Part shown: positions 55,386 to 64,000 of the stretch, piece after piece
Layout of the letters: the number at the start of each line of letters is the position of its first letter
How positions within the stretch are numbered: position 1 is the first letter of the stretch
NCBI GenBank assembly: GCA_023374025.1
Contig: SIJG01000044.1
Location: forward strand, 625,011-689,010
DNA from: Heterodera schachtii
Lineage: Eukaryota; Nematoda; Chromadorea; Rhabditida; Heteroderidae
Reading direction: 5' to 3'
DNA: 64,000 nt
Position numbers and translations under genes: made by a program
Notes under the pieces: generated by a model
What the model was told of the DNA's origin: nothing
Database searches by the model: none
The model's input: the letters and a program-made list of their open reading frames with translations, nothing else

Positions 55386-56108
55386 AGCCATGGATGGAGC
55401 AAACGGAGGAAGAAAGAATGGATGCTTAGTTCTAAGATTTTATTCTATCCTTTTTTCTTTATTAGTTTTCCAAAACAAATTTCTTCCACAACTTTTTAAA
55501 CTTTTGTTGTTTTTGAATCTTTTTAGATAAACATTAAACTTTAAACTAAATAAATTATAATTTTATTATAAAATAATGAGGGAAAATTATTAAATTTTAG
55601 AATTAATTCTAATTTGCAATTAGAAAAAAGCAATGATTGCAGAACAAAATTTTTCCAAAACATGGAAAATTTTGGTTTTTGGTCCGTTTTTGCAAAAAAT
55701 TGCCTTTTTTTCTTCTAAAACGAGTTATAATACCATCCATATTCAGCCATTTTAAATGTTTTTAAAACCACTTTAATATATATTTTTTTTTACATATTTT
55801 GGTATTTTTCTTACATATTTATGTAAATATTTTGACCATTTTTTATACATATTTTGACGACTTTTTTGTGGGGTCATGTCGTTTCGTACAATGGGCGATT
55901 CGTACAACGGAGTTTCGTACAAAAGGCATGTTTATAAAGGCTTAGAATAAGCATAAACTTTAGGATTAAGCTGAAGCTTGAGCTTAAGTTTAACCCTAAG
56001 CTTAGGCTTGTTTGGGCATAGGTCTAAGCTTAATCTTAGACTTTATCTTATAATTTTTTTAATTGAACGAACTGCTATTGACCCTTTTTTTGTACATATT
56101 TTTGGCAG

Positions 56109-57104
56109 TGTCAACCGACGTCGGCGGCACTACGCCAAACTTACGGGGACGGCCCAGTTTGACTGCGCGAGTGGCGGTGCTGTCAAACAGAAAGATGACA
56201 TGTTTAGGAAGCAAAAAATGAATCAAAATGTATGTGAATGAGTGTAAAAAACGTGATGAGCTGTAATTAAATTTAATTATTATTTATATTTAATTTGCTA
56301 AATAATTAATCGTAACTTAGCTTAAACTTAGTCTAATTTTCAATCTTAGTTTTAGAACGTAGCTCTACGTATCCTCTATTACTTATGTAATTTTAAAAGA
56401 ATTACTAAAAATTTACAAAAAGTTGTGACCAAAAACTTTCAAAAAATTTAGACTCAACAATTTTGACCCTAACTTTTTTGAAATTCGATAAAATTTTGGA
56501 ATTTAACTGAATAATAGAGTAATCTTTGTATAATATAATTTATAAGAAAATGAAAATTGATTATTTCTGAAAAAAGTTATGAGGGAATTAATAGTGTAAT
56601 ATTTTTATGGTCATCCAAAAAATCTAAGATCTTTAAATGTTTAAGAAATTTATTGAGTTTAAAAAAGCTAGAGTCAAAATTGTTGAGTCTAAATTTTTTG
56701 GAAGTTTTTGGTCACAACTTTTTGTAAATTTTTAGTAATTTTTTTAAAATTAGAGGAGGATACGTAGAGCACGTTCTAAATAATAATCAAAATTAATTAT
56801 TATGAACACTGATATTTTTGTCACTTCGTCCTAGCACTAAATTCTAGCTTCATACATTTCAAAATTTTTGTAATAATCTCATTCTGTTGCAGCGAAAATT
56901 TTTTTTTTTTGGAAACGAACAAAATACCTAAAAAAATTTCCGAAATTTCGAAAAAAAAATAAAATTGGAATTTGGTTTTTTAAAATTTTCGCATAAAATT
57001 GAAAAATGTCACCAATTGTGGATTTAAAAGAAAATTCGCAAAGAAAAGAACTATCAAAGAAATTAAAAAAAATTTTTGTAAATTATTTTCCAACAAATTA
57101 AAAC
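56109..57104. other. spacer, AT-rich inverted debris
   Basis: Inverted stretches near 56400-56480 and 56640-56760 (CAAAAAGTTGTGACCAAAAA and its complement) form a palindrome of about 360 bases. No gene. Confidence 0.5.
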
Positions 57105-58153
57105 TTACGGGCACTTCGCCAGATTCTTCGGCTTGGCCAATTTGCTGCTCCGCCCTTTGTGTGCCTTGCCTTTGTGAAGTGCCACCCCGCGTGGAGAATT
57201 GAATTTTCGGTTACAAATGTCGCAAAATGACAATGATGAACAAAAATTGGCGGGGGCAGAGAGAACGGAGCGGCGACAATTGTTTTGATGTAATTCCAAC
57301 TGAATTTTCGAAAAAAGTGAAAATTGTTAATTTCTTAAAAATCAGTCCTTTTGGCAATTAGGGAAAGAATTTGCACAATTAAGCTTTTGAAATGCAATTG
57401 TTCAATGTCACTTTTTAACCCCAGAGTTTTCTCGTTTTCTCAGATGGAAATTGAGGAAAGGAAAAGATAAAAACAAAATCATTTGTCTTTGTAAAAAAAT
57501 ATTGAAAAAAAGATAACGTTTTTTCGTAATGGTTCAACCCCTACGGAGAAGCAGCAAATTTTATTATTTAAATTAATTAAGAGAAAATTTTCTATCTTCG
57601 AAAATCATTAAAATATAATATTTAAAAATTAAAGCCACAAACATTGGCTAAAAATTCTGACTTATTAAAATTGACAAAAAAAAAATAAATAAAATTAATT
57701 GGGGGGCAATAAATTTTACAAAAACAAAACAAATTAGTGAAGAATTTCAGACTAATAACCCTCAAAAATTAATTTTTCAGCAAAGCCCACCATTTCATCC
57801 GACTTGAAATTGGTGTTGCAATTTGCGCATTTGAATTTGTCCTTTTGTTTTTTGTTGGCCTTTTGTTTGCCGCCATCGGTGCCGTTGTTGCGCACATAAA
57901 ACACCGCCGACGATGAGTCGGAGTCGTCCGGCGCGTCGTCGACGAACGTTTCGGAGGCGACCAAAGGCGAAGAAGTGTCATGACGTATGGAAGAGTGGGG
58001 AGTGCCAATGCCATGGGAAGTGCCAATGCCATTGGCAGCAGTGCCAAGGGTTTGAGTGCCATTGCTGGGAGATGGCGAAGAGATGTCGACAATTGAGGAC
58101 GATTCCGACAGCATTGAATCTACGAACGATAAAACAGGGCCAAATGATGACAT
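57105..58153 (-). CDS. two-zinc-finger protein, Ser/Thr-rich N-terminus
   Basis: Two exons, 57791-58153 and 57105-57299 (minus strand), give 185 residues. The N-terminus is Ser/Thr/Gly-rich (SSSIVDISSPSPSNG, then GTSHGIGTPHSS), then acidic (DDAPDDSDSS), then basic (KQKANKKQKDK). The splice joins FKCANCNTNFKSDEM to LELHQNNC, creating a C-x2-C-x12-H-x4-C finger, followed by a standard C2H2 finger, CDICNRKFNSPRG then VALHKGKAH. This is likely a nuclear nucleic-acid-binding protein, with unknown target. The final codons (AKCP) are followed at once by TAAGTTT, a good GTAAGT donor, so further exons downstream are possible. I found none. No orthologue recognised. Confidence 0.75.
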
Positions 58154-58331
58154 TTTAGCACACGAATGTTATGCCGGATTAAATAATTATTAGCTTTTAA
58201 TTTTAAAATGCTAAAATAATAAAATATGAAAAGTTTGTTTAAAATTGAAATTTGAATAAGAAAAAAATGAAGAGGGGAAACTTTTTCTAAGTAAATTCTA
58301 ATCCATATGTATCAGGAAAAAAAGCTATGAG

Positions 58332-58853
58332 TAGGGTCGCGACTTTTAATGACGAAAAATCTCGAAATAGTTAACTAAAATAGTTTAAAAAAATGTCAAA
58401 AAAGTGACAAAATAGTGGCAAAAAGTGGGAAATAGTGACGGAATGTGACATAATTTTCAGCCAAAAATTAAGCAAAAATAATTTTAATTCACTTTTGCTG
58501 TTGCAAATGAGAGGGCTGGGATTTTTAAGGGCAAAAAACCCAAAAAGGTACCTAAAAAATTGTTTAAATTAAATATTTTTGCCAAAAATGAATTTTTGGG
58601 AAAATTTTTTTCATTTCTTAGGAGTGAATTTTGAAAATGTTTAGGTCGATTCTTAGGGGTGTATTTGTTGGTTTTATTGCATTTTTGTTAAGGAAGTTTT
58701 CAGAAAATGTCGAAAAAATGAAAAAAATAGTAGCAAAACTCCAAAATAGTGAATTTTAACTTTTTTTTAGTGACAAAGCGCCAAAATAGGGATTTCTAGT
58801 GACGAAAAATGCTGTTCAAATGAAAAACATTTTAACTAGAAATCGCGACCCTA
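58332..58853. mobile_element. TAGGG element, 522 bp
   Basis: The ends TAGGGTCGCGA and TCGCGACCCTA are flanked by GCTATGAG (58324-58331) and GTTATGAG (58854-58861), 7 of 8 matching. Inside are AGTGACAAAATAGTGGC-type words and a nested GGGCTGGGATTTTTAAGG that resembles the MULE end. No transposase. Confidence 0.75.
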
Positions 58854-58861
58854 GTTATGAG

Positions 58862-61800
58862 TCTTTGAAATGATTTTTTTTAGTAAATAAATGATTTTTT
58901 TTTAATTGAATTAAATATTATTTATATATTTTTTTCTATCGGTATGAAAATTTGAAGCGAATCTGTAATATTTAACAAAATTTCTTAGTACCGAGTAAAA
59001 TTCTATATTTTTTTATGAAAACGATTAATAAAAAGTAAGCCAAAATAAGAAATGTACTTTTCTTTCACACCCTCTCTTTATTAGTTCATCTCTCACACTT
59101 TGGGACGGTCAAAGTGAAAGAAAAAGAAAATTTTAAATTTATATTCAAAAAAAGAACAAATTGAATCAATTTTTAAATTCACAAAAAATAAAATGCAAAA
59201 GAAGGATAAATTAATTGATTATGCGAATGTGAATGTGTTGGTTGACTAATAAAATAAGAATGCCACCACACAGTCACAGATTAAATTTCAGGTCAATTAG
59301 GAAGGGCATTAGGCAAAATACACTCACTAATGGTCATTAGCAGGGAACGGATTTTTATGTTTTAACATTTTTTTTGTTGCGAATATCTTATCGCATGAAA
59401 TTATCAAAAATAGAACATTTACCTATTATGTTTTTAGCTGATTAAAAAACATATTTTGGACTATTAGCTCATAAAAGAAAATTTTGGGGTTTTATACTTT
59501 GGCACATTTGACGATTTAAAAAAAAAGTTTGGTTTTTTTTACTCATAATGTTCAAAATTTCTGTCGGCTTATATCGGCAAAATAATTTTTTGGGATTTTT
59601 ATAGCAAAATGATAAAAAATGAGCTTTTTGAGCAAATTTGTTTTAAATGTTGGCACATTTTTGTTTTTATTCGGGTTTTTTGCCCCGATTTTTGGAGTAT
59701 TTCTTTTATATAAATTGGATATGCCCTAACAAATAAGAATTCTATTTGAACAAAAAAACCGTTAAAATTCAAAATAACCAATTTGGACAGTAACTTTTTT
59801 GAAACCAAATGACATTTTTCTAAATTTGGCAGGCTGAAAGAGAACTTTTAGGGCTATTAAATAATAAAAAAATTTCTTCGAATCATATAACTATGAAAGA
59901 AATTACCGTATATTCTCTAATTATCCCCCAATCTCCATTAATCCCCCAGTATCCAATTACCCCCCTCCTTTCTGTGGTAGTTGAAAAATAACCCCCATGA
60001 GGATAAAAAGAGCATATACGGTATACTCCAAAAGTCTGGCTGGCGCCCATTTGCCCTCCACCGCCAAATGCTTTCGAATGATGCCAAATTTGACCGTTTA
60101 AAAAAACACACGTATAAACTAATGATCCGCAAAAAATATTTTTTTAAAATGAAATTTAAATGAAAAATAAATATCTAATGGAGCAAAAAATTAAGAGAAA
60201 ATGGAGAAGAATAAGTTTGCATATATTCTGGATTTATGTACAGACAGATTTTTGTTGACTTTTTGTTGACACATTTGTGCTGCGTTTCTTCTTAAGGGGG
60301 GGGGGGGGGAATGAATGGCCGTCGATTGATTGGTGCGAAAGTGCTGCTAAAGTCCGGTCCTTTATCTATATGGATTTAGCAAAAATATTTCTTAAATGAA
60401 AAATGAATAAATTAGGTCAGACTCGCAAAAACTCGATAGATCAAAGGTTGGATTAATTGCAGAGTTCCCAAATGGGCGGCTCCACAACATAACTTAATTC
60501 TAAATTAAATACAACACAATTTCGAATCTAAATATATAATACGCTAAAGTTTTACATTAGCAGTCTCGCTTTATTGGACTAACGAAACGTTCTTGGGTTT
60601 TAAGTTTGTCTTGAATAAGGCCTCAGACTGTTAAAAAAAAACAATATAAATCCAATCTGAGATGTGACGCGAATTGTAGGCTCGGGACGAACTACGTACA
60701 TTTTTTTTTAGTTTATTCTCGCTTTCCAATAACAACTCTACAGCCGGCTCTAAATTCCTATAAAATCTCGAAAAAATGTAAACTAAATTAACCAGGCTTT
60801 GTTTACATTTTCTTTTCGCAAATCAAATGAAAAAAATGAGGGTTTAAAATTTCACTGTTATTGCCAGTGTAGCCAACTCTGGTGATTTATCATCATTTTG
60901 CTGATTTCAAGGGGTCAGTGATGATTTTTTCTTTTTGAAATGATTATTTTCAAAGCGCAAAATTGACCTAAAATGCAATTTTTCAGTGAAAATCAGTTTA
61001 AAATGGTCAAAATTTCCAATTTTCCCACGACGGCGCAGACTTATTTTTCATAAAATTGGCTCAAAATCTCAAAAATTTGTCATATTTGGTGAAAATCTTT
61101 TAACAAATGGCACTCAAATTTTCAAAAATTTTCCCGCCTGCGCTTACCGGCGCCGCCGGCCCCCTTTTCACAAAAAGAAAAGGATATTTTATTGCTTTTT
61201 TTCTTTTAGAATAAAGTTTTGCATAAACGCCTATTATTTTATTCGCCATTTAGGCGCCTCTTTCAGAATTTTCGAAAAGTCCTTAGAAAAAGAAAAATAC
61301 AACCCTAAGAAATGATTCCAAAAAATTCCAGAAAATATATAAAACAAAGAATTGAAAAAATTTTCAAAAAATTGATCTGTAAAATTTGATTTTTTTTTTC
61401 TGGATAAATCAGTTTTGTGATTACGTTTTTGCGAGTTTTACTGACAAAAAACCTTTAAAATATGTTTATTTGCGATTTTTTGTGCCTAAAAAACGAATCC
61501 CTACTGATTATTGATTGAATTCAGAACCCTTTTTATTTTACAAAAAAGACTTAAAAAATGTTTGTAATGAAGAGAGAAAAACTACCGATTATCAGTTTCC
61601 ATATTTAACAAATGAAAAGATTTTTTGCAGTTAAAAAAACGTTTTTTTTTTTAATATTTTTAAATTTCATTAATTGACAATTTTCGTCGATCCATTTTCT
61701 AATTTTCTTTAACTTCTAATTCACACAATTAAAACAATTGATCCGTATTGAAAGCAATAAAATGTTTATTATTTTCTTATCAAATTGTATTATTATGTTT

Positions 61801-61930
61801 AAATACAAATTTATGAATTTTAATTAAATAAAAATGATATGAACATAGAAAAGTTATCCGACTGTTAAAATGTTTAAAGACCTTTTTGTGGTTTATGCTC
61901 GAGGAAGTCAGCATTTCCATGAAAAACACA
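58862..61930. other. long AT-rich region without a supported gene
   Basis: Includes a G run (60297-60310), a GCTTACCGGCGCCGCCGGCC copy of the dispersed motif (about 61141-61161), a right-end-like CCTAAAAAACGAATCCCTA (61483-61501) without a left partner, and a TTTCGAATGATGCCAAATTT repeat near 60071. Short frames here have AT-biased, non-coding composition. Confidence 0.5.
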
Positions 61931-62084
61931 CTAAAATTAATAACACCAACAAATCGGAAACCATTTTATTTTCCAGTAAATTGTGTCAAAAATTTCAACT
62001 TTTCGATGTCAATGAAAATTTCCTCTGAATCCGTGTTCTGTGAACCCTGAAAATAATTGTCGAAAATGATTTTGCTTTAAGAAA

Positions 62085-62165
62085 CTGCTAATGGTGGGAG
62101 TGGAAGCAACTCATCAGCTGGGATTGGTACGAAGATCAAACGAATTATCTATCACCGCTGGATCA
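62085..62165 (+). pseudogene. CLE gene exon 2 scrap
   Basis: GGGAGTGGAAGCAACTCATC and GGGATTGGTACGAAGATCAA match CLE exon 2, then the homology jumps after CACCGCTGGATC to the CLE upstream block (AACAAATCGGAAACG). This is a tandem-duplication remnant next to the third CLE copy. Confidence 0.7.
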
Positions 62166-62321
62166 AAATTAATAATAACACCAACAAATCGGAAACGAAT
62201 TTGTTTTTCAACGAGACAAGCAAAAGAGAGCAAATATATATAAATACTGTCCATATTTATAACAGAAAAATATCCAAATCAAAGCGGCACAGTAATAAAA
62301 CATTAAAAGATTCTGAAAAAT

Positions 62322-62830
62322 ATGTCAAACATTTTCAAAATCCTTCTGATTGTGCTTTTGGCCTTCGTCTCATTCATTCTCTCGGCTTCCACTGGTGGCA
62401 AAAGTAAAATATTAAAAAACTTTTTAATATTCCTTCAAATTGTGTCAAAATTTTACCATTTTGATGATCATGAAATTTCCACAGAATCCTTATTCTGTGG
62501 TGAACCCGCAAAATAATTGACATAAAATTGGCATTGGCTTTAAGAAAATGCTAATGGTGGGAGTGGAAGCAACTCATCAGCTGGGATTGGTACGAAAATC
62601 AAACGAATTATCACCGCTGGGTTGCTCTTCACTTCCTTTGCAACGGATGGGGCGCAAGCGATTGGGCGAAGCAATGCTCAGGGAGGAAATGCCGCCGGAT
62701 TGGTGCCATCGCATGTGACCAACCGCTCAATGGTATAAAATTAATAGACACTAATTATGCCAAGTTACCAAGGTAAACTCACTTTTACCAGGCTCCTCCA
62801 CCTCCTCCTGCGCAATTTAAAAAGGGGTAA
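62322..62830 (+). pseudogene. CLE effector gene, copy 3, truncated before the peptide
   Basis: Exons 62322-62403 and 62545-62732 match the intact genes in length and frame (MSNIFKILLIVLLAFVSF signal peptide, then KIKRIITAGLLFTSFATDG). Exon 3 starts APPPPPAQF at 62792 but reads KKG-stop at 62828-62830, where an inserted element begins. The helical region and the CLE motif exon are absent from the window. It could still express a secreted protein of about 100 residues without hormone activity. Confidence 0.85.
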
Positions 62831-62831
62831 C

Positions 62832-63352
62832 CATAATTCTGACATTTCGCCAACTGACATTTCGCCGACTTAACATCTCGCCAATTGACATCTCGCCAAC
62901 TGAACATCTCGTCAACTAAGCCAAATTCGGTCGTCTCGCCAACTCACCCAAAAAATGACATTTCGCCAACAAATTTTGCCATCTACTCTAAAATTGTTTT
63001 TTTCTCTAGAATAATAGTATAGTTTAATATAATGTGTATCTATGAAAAAACAGGGCCCTCAGTGATTTTCCTGCTTATCATATCACTTATCAATTCATCG
63101 CAGTGACTGTATTTTCACTGCTCTGAATTGTTAAAAGAGCAGATATACATTTATATAATTTTTATTATCATTAAATCAATATAGACTAAAAAATTTGGTT
63201 TTAGTTTAGTTGGCGAAATGTCAATTGGCAAAACGTCCGAATCTGGCTTAGTTGGCGAAACGTCCGAATTTGGCTTAGTTGGCGAAATGTCACTTTTTGG
63301 GTGAGTTGGCGAAACGTCCGAATTTGGCTTAGTTGGCGAGATGTCAGTTATG
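62832..63352. repeat. element with inverted TTGGCGAAATGTC arrays, inserted in CLE copy 3
   Basis: The left side (62842-62975) carries seven or eight GACATTTCGCCAAC or GACATCTCGCCAA words. The right side (63205-63350) carries five inverted words TTGGCGAAATGTCA or TTGGCGAAACGTCC. CCATAATTCTGACAT on the left resembles the outer right end ATGTCAGTTATG. GGGGTAA occurs on both sides (62824 and 63369) as a possible duplication. Confidence 0.75.
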
Positions 63353-63392
63353 TTAAATTATGTTCCTAGGGGTAAAAGAGTTCGCTGATCAT

Positions 63393-63929
63393 TAGGGATG
63401 CAATTTTTAGGCAAATGCCTAAAATTTATGCTTTGTTACGCATAGATAAGCACGAAAAAAGCATTTTCCACTTGGTTCGGAGTGTCTACGATGACTTTTA
63501 TAATGCCTATTTTTGCCTATTTTGGACTTTTTGTGTTTAATGCCTATTTTTATGCCTATTTCGCCATTTTTGGCGCCTTTTTCAGGATTTTGGGAAAAAT
63601 TCTTAACAAAATTAAAAATACACCCCTAAGAATCGACCCGAAAAATTTTAGAAAATACAGCCCTAAGAATTGAAAAAAATTTCACAAAAATTGATCCCCA
63701 AAATTCAATTATTTTTTCTTAATAAAAATTTTTGGTTTAAAAAAATGTCCTTATTCGACAAAACTTTAAAGCAATTAAAAATAAGCAAAAATTAGTTATT
63801 TGATTAAGTTTTTACTTGTTTTGCTACCTAAAAAGGGTTAATAAATTTTTATTTTTTGCCTATTTGAGGGTTTTTGTGCCTGTTTAATGCGTATTTCGCG
63901 ATTTTTTGTGCCTAAAAATGGAAGCCCTA
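63393..63929. mobile_element. TAGGG-family element, 537 bp
   Basis: Starts TAGGGATGCAATTTTTAGGC and ends GTGCCTAAAAATGGAAGCCC followed by TA. It is flanked by CTGATCAT at 63385-63392 and 63930-63937. Inside, a GCCTATTTT word is repeated. Same family as 12629-12927. Confidence 0.85.
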
Positions 63930-64000
63930 CTGATCATGCCCGACCTCAGATTTTGACTATCTATGCTTTTATCAATGATTTTTGATAAAATTGTCTAGGT

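Larger units (their letters stand above)
54364..55620. repeat. right inner inverted arm (partner 50207-51371)
   Basis: Inverted copy of the left arm holding CLE copy 2. It keeps an upstream block (AACAAATCGGAAACCAATTT near 54547) that also occurs before the third CLE copy at 62188, so this block is ancestral. Confidence 0.9.
47657..56108. mobile_element. 8.45-kb inverted-repeat element carrying two CLE genes
   Basis: The left end TAGGGCTGCCAAAAATATGT and a roughly 330-base arm (to about 47985) are matched by an inverted arm at about 55820-56108 that includes TTGTACGAA words, AGCCTAAGCTTAGGG-type sequence and ACATATTTTTGGCAG. The right end stops at GGCAG and lacks the final CCCTA, so it is truncated. 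Inner arms with the CLE genes are at 50207-51371 and 54364-55620, and a third pair lies at about 51372-51510 and 53545-53665. Whether it ever moved as one unit is inference. Confidence 0.65.

Noticed and set aside
55217..55429. 70-codon reading frame at the CLE genes (and its mirror at 50398-50610) as the true C-terminus
   Set aside because: It reads through a normal GTAGGA...TTTAG intron. Splicing gives the CLE motif directly before a stop, as known for the family.
57913..58158. Cys/Arg-rich plus-strand frame
   Set aside because: Antisense of the Ser-rich zinc-finger exon. Cys content comes from reversed GCA and CCA codons.

Overview
The window is nuclear DNA of a cyst nematode, most likely genus Heterodera. 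It is AT-rich, has many short GT-AG introns and AATAAA signals, and carries three gene classes typical of these root parasites: CLE peptide-mimic effectors, SPRY/B30.2 proteins of SPRYSEC type, and a large lineage-specific F-box family. The CLE precursor domain arrangement matches the Heterodera CLE precursors. There are no bacterial features, CRISPR arrays, rRNA genes or intact tRNA genes. One N at 45679 marks a small assembly uncertainty.

Layout. 0-3.7 kb: the end of an upstream gene, complete F-box gene A (+), and a small secreted or membrane protein (-). 4-11 kb: hAT/MULE-like elements and two related minus-strand genes for proline-rich secreted proteins with a repeated YxTLxxLDxNIF motif. 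11.4-17 kb: a truncated F-box gene, a SPRY exon relic and a tandem duplication of a SPRY gene in which both copies are damaged. 18.9-22 kb: complete F-box gene B (+) and F-box relics broken by a transposon. 22.3-25.6 kb: a nearly complete MULE transposon with a FLYWCH/MULE transposase. 27.7-29.2 kb: an oxysterol-binding-protein-related (ORP) gene (-). 30-32.8 kb: F-box relics and nested palindromes. 32.8-39.4 kb: a direct duplication of about 3 kb, each unit holding a RidA-family gene (-) and an SH2-tyrosine kinase gene (+) that diverge from a shared promoter region. 39.5-43.1 kb: another transposon inside an F-box relic, then complete F-box gene C (-). 43-47.4 kb: repeats, including a 53-bp minisatellite. 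47.7-56.1 kb: a large inverted-repeat element carrying two head-on CLE effector genes. 57.1-58.2 kb: a two-zinc-finger gene (-). 58-64 kb: further elements and a third CLE gene cut off before its peptide exon.

How the genes relate. Three secreted or host-directed families (CLE, SPRY, the proline-rich repeat proteins) and the F-box family appear in multiple copies beside housekeeping genes (ORP, RidA, kinase). Most copies are broken by indels, splice-site loss or transposon insertion. Many elements share 5'-TAGGG...CCCTA-3' ends and 8-bp target duplications, and several carry arrays of a short CGAA-centred word in inverted subterminal positions. The impression is of effector and F-box genes being copied, inverted and destroyed in a transposon-dense region.

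Exon models were derived by hand from splice consensus, reading frame and comparison among the copies in this window. No database search was run.
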